Assembly (NCBI GenBank): GCA_046295175.1 | Contig: JBKBNY010000006.1 | Location: 288,407 to 352,406 of the forward strand | Length of the DNA stretch: 64,000 nt | Origin: JALOLV01 sp046295175 | GTDB lineage: Bacteria; Bacteroidota; Bacteroidia; Cytophagales; Spirosomataceae | Direction of reading: 5' to 3' | Shown: in pieces, positions 53,824 to 63,400 of the stretch | Layout of the letters: the number at the start of each line of letters is the position of its first letter | Position numbering within the stretch: position 1 is the first letter of the stretch | Notes under the pieces: model-generated | The model's database searches: none | What the model was told of the DNA's origin: nothing | The model's input: only the letters and a program-made list of their open reading frames with translations | Made by a program: the position numbers and the translations under genes

Positions 53824-54414
53824 ATGCAAGATTCATCTCAAAAATTACTTTTAAAGCAAGTAATTAATGGTATTCACCCGATTTCAGAAACTGATTTTGA
53901 GGCATTCTATCAGCTTTTTAAGCCATTTTCAGCTAAAAGAAAAGAAATTTTGACATACGCAGGCAATGTAGAAAAGCATTTGTACTTTGTAATTGATGGG
54001 TTACAGAGAATGTATTATTTGGATGAACAAAATCGAGAAGCAACCATTATTTTTTCTTACACGGGTAATTTTGGTGGTGTTTTGGATTCGATGATGCAAA
54101 AGAATCCTTCAAAATTTTATTACGAAACCCTCACACCTTCAACTTTTCTGAGGGCTAACTTTCAGCTGATTGAGTCATTGATAGAGAATCATCCCGAAAT
54201 CGAAATCGTACTTAGAAAGGGTTTGACCTTAGCTTTTTCGGGTGTTTTAGATAGGTTGGTCGAATTGCAATGTTTCAGTTCAGAAGAAAAATTCAGGCAA
54301 CTACTCAACCGAAGTCCGCATATTTTGCAGATTGTTCCGCATAAATATTTGGCCAATTACATCGGAATCGACGCAAGCAATTTCAGCAAACTACTAAACT
54401 CCATCAAATTATAA
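53824..54414 (+). CDS. Crp/Fnr-family transcriptional regulator
   Basis: 196 residues. Cyclic-nucleotide-binding beta-roll (about 20-120, FVIDGLQRMYYLDEQNREATI) followed by a C-terminal helix-turn-helix (about 170-196, VPHKYLANYIGIDASNFSKLL). Phosphate-binding-cassette Arg not obvious, so the effector is unknown. Followed by a DinB gene after 67 nt on the same strand. Confidence 0.88.
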   Translation: MQDSSQKLLLKQVINGIHPISETDFEAFYQLFKPFSAKRKEILTYAGNVEKHLYFVIDGLQRMYYLDEQNREATIIFSYTGNFGGVLDSMMQKNPSKFYYETLTPSTFLRANFQLIESLIENHPEIEIVLRKGLTLAFSGVLDRLVELQCFSSEEKFRQLLNRSPHILQIVPHKYLANYIGIDASNFSKLLNSIKL

Positions 54415-54481
54415 ATCTTGGTAAATACCAACATTTTATAAATTAGATTCTGCCAATTTTGCAACATCAAAAATCAAAATT

Positions 54482-55030
54482 ATGGCAACAATCAATAGCG
54501 AAATACTCCTCAATAATTTAGAAAATCAAGTTGAATCTCATATAAATGATGCAGTTGGTATTTTTCAGAACCTTAGTACCGAAGTTCTTTTGCAACCATC
54601 TGCTTCGGGTGGTTGGAGTATCGCTCAATGCTTGGAGCATCTAAATTCTTACGGAGATTACTATCTACCCGAATTTGAAAAAAGATTATCTCAAAGTACT
54701 GATAATCAAACGCCTGCATCTTTTAAAAGTACTTGGCTTGGTAAACTCGCCATCGACTCAATGAACCCTACAACGGGTAAAAAGAAGTTTAAGGCATTTA
54801 AAAATCATACTCCAGCAAGCAACCTTGATGCTCAAAAAGTTGTGGCAAAATTTATCAATCAACAAGAGCAATTGCTTCAAATTATTCGCGATGCTCGCAC
54901 TAAAAACATTCAAAAAATCAAAATACCGATTTCGATTGCAAAATTCATAAAACTCAATCTGGGTGATGCCTTGCAATTTTTGATTGTTCACAACGAGCGG
55001 CACATCCAACAAGCCAAGAGAAATTTGTAA
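54482..55030 (+). CDS. DinB-family four-helix protein
   Basis: 182 residues, DinB_2 type (GGWSIAQCLEHLNSYGDYYLP; conserved metal-site His in LEHLN and HNERHIQQAKRNL at the end). These four-helix metal proteins include thiol-transferases and detoxification enzymes. No specific reaction. Probably co-transcribed with the regulator upstream; the downstream protease gene follows after 35 nt. Confidence 0.88.
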   Translation: MATINSEILLNNLENQVESHINDAVGIFQNLSTEVLLQPSASGGWSIAQCLEHLNSYGDYYLPEFEKRLSQSTDNQTPASFKSTWLGKLAIDSMNPTTGKKKFKAFKNHTPASNLDAQKVVAKFINQQEQLLQIIRDARTKNIQKIKIPISIAKFIKLNLGDALQFLIVHNERHIQQAKRNL

Positions 55031-55065
55031 TTTTAATTTATGTGTGTATTTTGCAAATAAAAAAC

Positions 55066-55941
55066 ATGTTTGTAGAAGCAATCGAAAAAGTCGGGCAATT
55101 TACCCGACCCATCCACACAATTACCCGAACCTATGGCGGATTTATCTCGGCCGGAAGTGCTACCCTATTTTTTGTCAACGAATTTGGCGTTGCCGTAACT
55201 TGCAAACACGTTTTGGAGCTAATTCTGCAAGCTGAGAGAATCAATCAACATTTTCAAAACTTTAAATCTGAGAAAAATAATCTCAGAATCGGGCAACAAC
55301 TTTCGGATTTAGAAGACAAATACAATTATCGAAACGAAAGTGTTATTCAGATGAAGAATAACTTCGTTAACTCGATTGATAGATTTCAAAACCTTACCTG
55401 CCACGCTCACGCCACACTCGACTTGGCAATTATCAAATTTGAAGGATTCTCGCAGAAATTTTATGGTTCACACGCTGTTTTTTTGAAAGATTCATCCAAA
55501 ATCAAACAAGGAAAATCGCTTTGTAGGTTGGGGTATCCGTTTCCAGAGTTCAGCAATTTTAAGCATAATCCAAGCACGGATGACATTGAGTGGACAAATA
55601 CTGGGAATCCAAATTCTCCGAGCTTTCCGATTGATGGAATCGTCACGAGATTCGGGGCAGACGCCGCTGGTTCAAAGATAAATACGATTGAAATCAGTAC
55701 GCCCGGACTTCGTGGGCAAAGTGGTGGGCCTCTTTTTGATACAAATGGCTTGGTTTACGGAATGCAATCCATGACAAGTCATTTGCATTTGGGTTTTGAT
55801 ATTCAGGAGCAAGAAGTTGTCATCAATGGCAAACCAACAAAGGTATCAAACCATCCGTATTTGCACGTTGGGCATTGCATTCATGTAGATAGAATCAAGG
55901 AGTTTTTGCGAGAAAATAATGTAAAATTCTACGAAGAATAA
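55066..55941 (+). CDS. Trypsin-like serine protease (S1 fold), no signal peptide
   Basis: 291 residues. Catalytic triad visible: His48 (AVTCKHVLEL), Asp119 (TLDLAIIKF) and Ser219 (LRGQSGGPLF). There is no signal peptide and no PDZ domain, unlike Deg/HtrA proteases, so cytoplasmic location is likely. ATG at 55066 replaces a GTG 24 nt upstream. Ends 1 nt before the stop of the convergent metalloprotease gene. Confidence 0.85.
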   Translation: MFVEAIEKVGQFTRPIHTITRTYGGFISAGSATLFFVNEFGVAVTCKHVLELILQAERINQHFQNFKSEKNNLRIGQQLSDLEDKYNYRNESVIQMKNNFVNSIDRFQNLTCHAHATLDLAIIKFEGFSQKFYGSHAVFLKDSSKIKQGKSLCRLGYPFPEFSNFKHNPSTDDIEWTNTGNPNSPSFPIDGIVTRFGADAAGSKINTIEISTPGLRGQSGGPLFDTNGLVYGMQSMTSHLHLGFDIQEQEVVINGKPTKVSNHPYLHVGHCIHVDRIKEFLRENNVKFYEE

Positions 55942-55942
55942 G

Positions 55943-57187
55943 TTAATTCTTCACGATTCGCCTTTTTGTAATCCGATTTCCGTCTTTAACTCTTACAAAA
56001 TATAGCCCTGCTGCAAGGGTTTCGAGGCCAAATTCGTAGGTTTTAGATTGAATATTTGAATCGGTGATTTGTTCGATTATTTGTCCGTTAAAATTCAGAA
56101 TCTCAATACTCACATCCCGAGCATTTTGGTTTGGAATCGCCACAAACAATTGGCTCTGGACAGGATTTGGATAAATCAACACATCGAGAACTGGCTCTAC
56201 TGATTCTTCGGAAAGAATAATTGACGAACTAACACCATTAACACCCCAACCCATTTGCAGAAGAATATTCAGTAATAATTCGCCTTGTGAATGGTTGACC
56301 TCGGCCGAACGAATATTGGGTGACATCAAAGAATTGGCCGAACCGACTGGATAGGTACTTTCGTCAAGGTGAGAAATACTTACGCCCTCAGTATATGAAG
56401 TAGGTGCATGAATACGTGGTAGAGCATTAGCAAATTTTGAATCTCTCAATCCAAAAAACAACACCCCGCCCGTAATGACTGATTTTAGACTGGTTGATGG
56501 ATTTGAGTAAATGCTGGTATTGATTACCTGTCTTTTTTGAGAATCCTGAATAAATACATCGTAAATATAGCCACTTCCGTTTTGTCCCCATTGACCTTGA
56601 GTGCCGTTATCCAGAACTTCTAAAGTTGATGTGATTCCAATTCCGTGGGCAATCTCGTGCAAAACAACCGTGACAAAGTCAAATCGACCTGATTGAGCCC
56701 TTGCGTCGGTTCCGAAATACCAGTTAATATTGCTACTGACAGTTACATTTATATCAGCTTCTGAAGTAACATTGAGTTCTCTTTTAGCAATTGCCTCTGC
56801 CAAAGCTACTGGATACCAAACATTTGAATATGGTGCATTTGTAAAGTTTCGGTAGATTCGGGATGTTCCAGATTGAGCAAGCGTACTGCCCGAAAGCGAA
56901 GACCAAGTAGCATTGATTCGGATTGGTACTGTACTTACTAATTTACTTTCCCAAAGCTGAACGGCATACTCAAAGGCAGTTTTGGCGTTTGCCGGAAAAT
57001 TACTGCTGTAAGTAACTTCGATACTTGATGTAGCCTCGATACGGGCATTGGGAAGTTGCTGAGAACGGATAGTCGTAAAGGCATCTTCTTCTACAAAATG
57101 GCATACCACTTGCTTTGCCGGTAATGAATCTTGTGAAAAACAAACTGTTGTAAAAAAAAGAGAACCTAAAACTAATTCCAATCGCAT
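55943..57187 (-). CDS. Secreted zinc metalloprotease with T9SS type A sorting domain
   Basis: 414 residues. Signal peptide ending CFSQ. Zinc motif HEIAHGIGI (His177, Glu178, His181), but the residue expected as third metzincin ligand is Thr instead of His. A later SHLDESTYP...NSLMSP segment (His273, Met288) may supply the third ligand and Met-turn, as in some bacterial PA-domain proteases. C-terminal type A sorting domain (about 335-414: YPNPVQSQLFV, AAGLYFVRVKDGNRITKRRIV), marking export by the type IX system and attachment to the surface. Confidence 0.85.
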   Translation of the reverse strand: MRLELVLGSLFFTTVCFSQDSLPAKQVVCHFVEEDAFTTIRSQQLPNARIEATSSIEVTYSSNFPANAKTAFEYAVQLWESKLVSTVPIRINATWSSLSGSTLAQSGTSRIYRNFTNAPYSNVWYPVALAEAIAKRELNVTSEADINVTVSSNINWYFGTDARAQSGRFDFVTVVLHEIAHGIGITSTLEVLDNGTQGQWGQNGSGYIYDVFIQDSQKRQVINTSIYSNPSTSLKSVITGGVLFFGLRDSKFANALPRIHAPTSYTEGVSISHLDESTYPVGSANSLMSPNIRSAEVNHSQGELLLNILLQMGWGVNGVSSSIILSEESVEPVLDVLIYPNPVQSQLFVAIPNQNARDVSIEILNFNGQIIEQITDSNIQSKTYEFGLETLAAGLYFVRVKDGNRITKRRIVKN

Positions 57188-57267
57188 AAATAAACGGTTT
57201 TATCTCTATAGACGTAATATTTGAACGAATGGTTTACCGATGTAGTATCATTAATACCAATAAAAAT

Positions 57268-57348
57268 GCCCTCCCAGTTCCACCTTAGGAGGGCTATCTC
57301 GTCAATTTCCACCTTTACGAGATAAACCCCCAACCCGAGGGCTGGGGG
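57268..57348. repeat. Three tandem hairpins, two sharing one loop sequence
   Basis: Stem A GCCCTCC/GGAGGGC (57268-57274, 57288-57294). Stem B TATCTCGT/ACGAGATA (57295-57302, 57317-57324). Stem C CCCCCA/TGGGGG (57327-57332, 57343-57348). Loops of A and B both contain TTCCACCTT although the stems differ. Confidence 0.8.
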
Positions 57349-57369
57349 ATGTTATGGTTCCTGACAAAT

Positions 57370-58089
57370 TTAATTGAACCCTTTCACAAGAGCCGAATAC
57401 CCGAGGGTTATCATTCGTTTCTGTGTATCTTTTGCGGCATTTTCTTCTTCAAAAAAACCATAGATTACTCTGTAAACCATTGGTTTATTCTCCGATTTGC
57501 TTACCTGAATGTAAAGTTTTTCTTGCTCTGCTTCGCCTTTATTTGCAATTTTAGAGGCAAAGTCTTTAGCGGCTTTGAGCTGTGTAAATGCTCCGAGTTG
57601 TAATCCGTAACCTTCTAACTCTTTGATTGAGCCTGCTAAATCATACACATGATTAACGCTAAAGCCAGATATTTTTGTTGTTTCTATGTCAACTTCTTTT
57701 TCTTTGACTACCTTTTTGGTAGGTTCTGCCACTGCCCAAAATCTTTCAACTTCGTCTTCGGGTTGCATTTCTTGAATCTTCACTTTCATTTTTCCGGCCT
57801 CTACCATTCCTGCCTCGTGAGAAGCCCCTCTCGAAAGATATGCGATTTTATCATCGCCTTTATTGGTGCGGTCGCTGATTCTTACCACAACCGACTTACC
57901 ATTATCCAAATTTGTAAGTTTTACTTTCTTATTCAGTGTTGAAGCAGGGTTTCTTCCTTCATCAACTCGTGTGGTTGTAACCGATAAATCATCGGCAAGG
58001 CTCGCAGTCAAATCTTGTGCAAAAACAATCGGAGCGGCAATCAAGACCAATCCTAATGTCATTTTAGTTGTAGCAAATAGTGACTTCAT
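57370..58089 (-). CDS. RlpA-like protein with SPOR domain
   Basis: 239 residues. Signal peptide (MKSLFATTKMTLGLVLIAAPIVFAQ). Double-psi beta-barrel segment typical of RlpA (LNKKVKLTNLDNGKSVVVRISDR, about 52-75, then a variable loop and LSRGASHEAGMVEAGKMKVKI). C-terminal SPOR domain (about 160-239, YGLQLGAFTQLKAAKDFA) that binds denuded glycan at division sites. RlpA is a lytic transglycosylase; the loop after ISDR is unusual, so activity is not assured. Likely periplasmic, septal peptidoglycan role. Confidence 0.85.
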   Translation of the reverse strand: MKSLFATTKMTLGLVLIAAPIVFAQDLTASLADDLSVTTTRVDEGRNPASTLNKKVKLTNLDNGKSVVVRISDRTNKGDDKIAYLSRGASHEAGMVEAGKMKVKIQEMQPEDEVERFWAVAEPTKKVVKEKEVDIETTKISGFSVNHVYDLAGSIKELEGYGLQLGAFTQLKAAKDFASKIANKGEAEQEKLYIQVSKSENKPMVYRVIYGFFEEENAAKDTQKRMITLGYSALVKGFN

Positions 58090-58334
58090 GGGGTTATCGT
58101 AATTTAAGGGAACACTGATTCTGTTTTCTATGATGATTAAGGTTCGTCAAAATGCGTGCCAATTCTAAAATCTTTAATCAAAAAAAATATTTACGCTTTA
58201 ATATTTCATTTTTTGCGGTTGAAAATTGAAATTTGAGTTCAAATACAATACTTTAAACTATGATGAGGCCTAAAGACTAAGCCCAGTTTAGGTCTTTGCA
58301 AAAAAACTTCCCTCATGGGCAAGAGGAACTATTT

Positions 58335-60299
58335 ATGAATAATCACTTTCCAATGCCTGCGTTCGGTCAACAAAGAGCCGTTGTCGAACGAGTAACCCCC
58401 GAAATAGACGGCGGCCGCTACGCTATCAAAGCAATTGTTGGCGAAACACTCAATATCGAAGCCGATATTATTGCCGATGGGCATGATAAACTCTCGGCTC
58501 GTTTGATGTACATGCACGAATCTGATAAAGATTGGAGCGAGGTCGTGATGCAACACGTTGTAAATGACCGTTGGATTGCCCATTTCAATGTCGAAAAACA
58601 AGGTTTTTATCATTATACAGTCGAAGCTTGGGTTGACCATATCGCAAGCTGGCAGCACGAAGTAGATGCAAAGGTTCGTGATGGACAACACCTTAAAGTT
58701 GAATTGATGCAGGGTGAATTGTTCTTGAAAGCAATGGCAAAAAAGGCCAAAGGCGATGATAAAAAGGCAATTCAAGAAGCAGCAAAAGCGATGGCTACCG
58801 AAAGCCGCTACGACGAAGCCATCATGATTGCGTTGAGTAATCAGCTAAGCGAGTGGTTTACGAAGTATCCCGAACGCCAAGAGCCATTTAGATACAATGA
58901 ACTAAAGGTCTATGTTGATAGAAAAAAAGCAGCGTTTTCTGCTTGGTATTCGATGTTTCCACGCTCGGCCGCTCGTGAGATTGGAAAACACGGAACGTTT
59001 AAAGATGTAGAAAAATTACTGCCAAGAATCGCCGAAATGGGTTTTGATGTGCTTTATCTTCCGCCGATTCACCCGATTGGAACAACGCACCGCAAAGGAA
59101 AAAACAATACACTCAATGCTTTACCCGATGATGTAGGGGTTCCGTATGGTATTGGTTCGAGCGAGGGCGGGCATACCGCTATCCACTCAGAACTTGGTAC
59201 ACTCGAAGACTTCAAGCATTTGATTGAAGCATGTAAAGTATATGATATTGAAATTGCGATGGATTTAGCCATTCAATGCTCTCCTGACCATCCGTGGGTA
59301 AAAGAGCATCCTGAATGGTTTAAGATTTTACCAGACGGAACAATCAAATATGCCGAAAATCCTCCCAAAAAATACCAAGATATTTATCCAGTCAATTTTG
59401 AAACCGAAAATTGGCAAGCCCTCTGGAACGAGCTAAAACTCGTTATAAAAACTTGGGCTGAGTGGGGCGTTCGCATCATTCGGGTTGATAATCCGCATAC
59501 TAAATCGTTTGTTTTTTGGGAATGGGTCATCGCCGAAATCAAAAAAGATTATCCAGATATGCTTTTCCTTTCGGAGGCATTTACAAAACCAAAAGTGATG
59601 CAACAATTGGCAAAACTGGGCTATTCTCAATCTTATACTTATTACGTTTGGCGTACACACAAAGCCGAGATTATTGAGTATATGACCGAGCTGACAAAAG
59701 GCGAAATGAAGCATTATTTCAGACCAAATTTCTGGCCAAATACCCACGATATCAACCCGTATATGCTCCAGAATGGTCATGAGCCACTTTTCTTGATTCG
59801 TTATTTTATGGCTGCGACATTGGTAGGAAACTACGGAATCTTTGGACCTACTTACGAATATATGTACCATCAGCCGTATCCGAATAAAGAAGAATACGCT
59901 TATTCTGAAAAATACGAAATTAAATATTGGAATTGGGAACACCGCAATAAATTAACTTACATCATCTCGCAGGTCAATAAGATTCGTAAGGAGAATTCGG
60001 CTTTTCACGATACCAATAATATTGAATTTTGTACCACCGACAGCGAACAACTTTTGGCTTACATCAAAACATCAAATGATGGCAACAAAATACTTTGCAT
60101 TGTCAATTTGGATGGATTTAATCGTAAATCTGGCTTTGTGAATGTCCCGCTTTGGAAAATCCGTAAGAATGATTGGGAGGCCTACCGAGTACATGACTTG
60201 TTGACTGGGGCAACTTACACTTGGACTGGCGAAAGAAATTATGTAGAACTTGACCCACATATATTACCATTCCATTTATTTAGGATTGAAGATGTTTAA
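58335..60299 (+). CDS. glgE: Alpha-1,4-glucan:maltose-1-phosphate maltosyltransferase GlgE
   Basis: 654-residue GH13_3 enzyme that transfers maltose from maltose-1-phosphate to alpha-glucan. N-terminal maltosyltransferase domain (VVERVTPEIDGGRYAIKA), TIM barrel with nucleophile Asp385 in IRVDNPHTK and acid/base Glu414 in LSEAFTKP, spaced 29 residues as in the Streptomyces enzyme, and a C-terminal beta domain. ATG at 58335 (NNHFPMPAFG) chosen over a TTG 39 nt upstream. The other GlgE-pathway genes (treS, pep2/mak, glgB) are not in this window, so it stands alone here. Confidence 0.95.
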   Translation: MNNHFPMPAFGQQRAVVERVTPEIDGGRYAIKAIVGETLNIEADIIADGHDKLSARLMYMHESDKDWSEVVMQHVVNDRWIAHFNVEKQGFYHYTVEAWVDHIASWQHEVDAKVRDGQHLKVELMQGELFLKAMAKKAKGDDKKAIQEAAKAMATESRYDEAIMIALSNQLSEWFTKYPERQEPFRYNELKVYVDRKKAAFSAWYSMFPRSAAREIGKHGTFKDVEKLLPRIAEMGFDVLYLPPIHPIGTTHRKGKNNTLNALPDDVGVPYGIGSSEGGHTAIHSELGTLEDFKHLIEACKVYDIEIAMDLAIQCSPDHPWVKEHPEWFKILPDGTIKYAENPPKKYQDIYPVNFETENWQALWNELKLVIKTWAEWGVRIIRVDNPHTKSFVFWEWVIAEIKKDYPDMLFLSEAFTKPKVMQQLAKLGYSQSYTYYVWRTHKAEIIEYMTELTKGEMKHYFRPNFWPNTHDINPYMLQNGHEPLFLIRYFMAATLVGNYGIFGPTYEYMYHQPYPNKEEYAYSEKYEIKYWNWEHRNKLTYIISQVNKIRKENSAFHDTNNIEFCTTDSEQLLAYIKTSNDGNKILCIVNLDGFNRKSGFVNVPLWKIRKNDWEAYRVHDLLTGATYTWTGERNYVELDPHILPFHLFRIEDV

Positions 60300-60360
60300 T
60301 TGACAATTATTTGAATAGGATTCAAAATAATTTTGCTTTCACACCAATTCTCAAATCAAA

Positions 60361-60396
60361 AAGCCGAACTTTAGAATTCTAAGTTCGGCTTTTTTG
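60361..60396. terminator. Bidirectional terminator between glgE and giant protein gene
   Basis: 9-bp outer stem (60361-60369 with 60383-60391) plus TTAGAATTCTAA centre, with A-tract and T-tract on either side. Confidence 0.9.
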
Positions 60397-60424
60397 ATAA
60401 AACACTGATTATCAGATAATCAAA

Positions 60425-63400
60425 TCAATTTTGACAAGCGGCTTGTATTTTAGCTTGAAACGAGCTACCCGATGCAGCCGTTACGACAAAACCTGGATTC
60501 AACAAAACGGCATTACCCGCCAAATATTCAACCCTTGATGCTCCCGTAATTGAGTTTGTAGCAGTAATTGTTTGCCCTGCCTGAATGATTGTATTAGTAG
60601 AATTTATTGCGTTGGTAACAGTCAAATTATTCCCACTCGAAGATGATAAAACCGTTAGTGAGGCAATATTGCTCGTCAAAGTGGCTGGAGTACCATTAAC
60701 TAAACCATTTGTAAGAATGCAACGGTATTGGTATGAATTCATTGATAATGAGGCATTTGAGATTGACAAAGTTGCTAAATTCGCTCCCGAATATGTTGTA
60801 TTATTTGAAATGCTCACCCATCCGCTACCACTATTCACTTGCCACTGATAAGAAATATTTGTACCATCAGCGGTTACGCTAAGGCTTGTAGCTTGTGCCG
60901 CACAAATAGCTCTATTTTGTGGCTGAGTTGTAATAGCAAAATTATCAACTTGAACGATTTGTTGAACCCTTGAACTAACACAGTTTGGATTTCCAATTGG
61001 GTTACTCTCGCAAGCAACAAAGTAAGCTGTATTTGAATTCAGAATTGGAGTTGTGTAAGTTGAAGTCCCCAACGAAGTCGTTGAGATTGAAGAGGCATAC
61101 CAGACTGGCGTTCCAGAAGAACAAGTAGCTGTCAACGAAGTTGAAGTACCCACTCTAATTACCACACTTGAAACATTTGGAGTAGAAGGAATTGGCACAA
61201 CAGAAATTAATGTTGCATCGCTTGAATCAGAGTCACATCCTGCCGCCGAAATGCAAAGCACTCGATAACTTTTGGTATTGGTTGGTGAAATCGTAATTGA
61301 TGTTCCGGTTAATCCATCTGTCCATTTTAAACTACCTTGCCCTCCATCGCATGAACTGGCAGTCAAAATAACACTTCCGCCATTACATACAGACGAACTT
61401 GTGGCAGAAATTGTCGGTTTTGCAGGTTTTGCATTGACAACTACCTCGGTCGTGGCAGTAGCAGAGCAGCTATTTGCATCCGTAACGGTCAAGGTATAAA
61501 CTCCTGAATTAGAACTACTTGCAGAATTGATAACTGGATTTTGCTGGGTTGAACTAAACGAATTTGGACCTGTCCAGGCATTGCCACTCGCAGCATTACT
61601 CGTTAGATTGATTGCATTTCCTGCACAAATTGATGAATTACTTCCTGCCGTTGGACTTGGATTCGCATTGACGACTACCTCGGTCGTAGCGGTAGCAGAA
61701 CAGCCATTTGCATCCGTTACCGTCAAAGTATAAACTCCTGCATTTTGGCTACTTACAGTATTGATAACTGGATTTTGTAGGGTTGAACTAAACGAATTTG
61801 GTCCAGTCCAGACATTTCCACTCGCAGTATTACTCGTTAAGTTAATGGTCGTTCCAACACAAACTGGTGAACTACTTCCTGCCGTTGGACTTGGATTTGC
61901 ATTGACGAATACCTCGGTCGTTGCGGTAGCGGAGCATCCATTTGCATCAGTAACCGTCAATGTGTAAATTCCTGCATTGGCACTAACTGCCGAATTGATA
62001 ACTGGATTTTGTAGGGTTGAACTGAACGAATTTGGACCTATCCAAACATTACCACTCGCAGAATTACTTGTTAAGTTAATTGCTTTACCTGCACAAACTG
62101 GCGAATTGCTTCCTGCTGTTGGGCTTGGATTTGCATTGACAACTACCTCGGTCGTTGTGGTAGCAGAGCAGCCATTTGCATCCGTTACTGTCAAGGTGTA
62201 AACCCCTGCATTGGCACTAACGGTCGAATTGATAACTGGATTTTGAAGAGTTGAACTAAACGAATTTGGACCTGCCCAAACATTGCCACTTGCAGAATTA
62301 CTCGTCAAATTGATTGCATTTCCTGCACAAACTGGTGAATTACTTCCTGCTGTTATGCTTGGATTCGCATTGACAACTACCTCGGTCGTTGTGGTAGCAG
62401 AGCAGCCATTTGCATCCGTTACTGTCAAGGTGTAAACCCCTGCATTGGCACTAACGGTCGAATTGATAACTGGATTTTGCTGAGTTGAACTAAACGAATT
62501 TGGACCTACCCAAACATTACCACTCGCAGAATTACTCGTTAAGTTAATAGCATTACCCGCACAAACTGGTGAATTGCTTCCTGCAGTTATACTTGGATTT
62601 GCATTGACAACTACCTCAGTCGTGGCGGTAGCGGAGCATCCAGTTGCATCAGTAACCGTCAATGTGTAAAATCCTGCATTTTGGCTGCTTGCAGAATTGA
62701 TAACTGGATTTTGTAGGGTTGAACTAAACGAATTTGGGCCTGTCCAGACATTTCCACTCGCAGTATTACTCGTTAGATTGATTGCATTTCCTGCACAAAT
62801 TGGTGAATTACTTCCTGCCACTGGGCTTGGATTCGCATTGACAACTACCTCGGTCGTTGTGGTAGCAGAGCAGCCATTTGCATCCGTTACTGTCAAGGTG
62901 TAAACCCCTGCATTGGCACTAACGGTCGAATTGATAACTGGATTTTGCTGAGTTGAACTAAACGAATTTGGACCTGTCCAGACATTTCCACTCGCAGCAT
63001 TACTCGTTAGATTGATTGCATTTCCTGCACAAATTGGTGAATTACTTCCTGCCACTGGGCTTGGATTTGCATTGACAATAACCTCAGTCGTAGTGGTAGC
63101 GGAGCAGCCATTTGCATCCGTTACCGTCAAGGTGTAAACCCCTGCATTTTGACTACTTGCAGAATTGATAACTGGATTTTGTAGGGTTGAGCTAAACAAA
63201 CTTGGACCTATCCAGACATTGCCACTCGCAGCATTACTCGTCAAGTTAATCGAATTACCTGCACAAATTGGTGAATTACTTCCTGCCACTGGGCTTGGAT
63301 TTACATTGACAATAACCTCGGTCGTTGCGGTAGCAGAGCAGCCATTTGCATCCGTTACCGTCAAGGTGTAAACCCCTGCATTTTGACTACTTGCAGAATT

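Noticed and set aside
61272..63371. Series of plus-strand ORFs of about 68-75 codons at 234-bp spacing
   Set aside because: They are antisense shadows of the 234-bp repeats and share their period. No independent start or composition signal.
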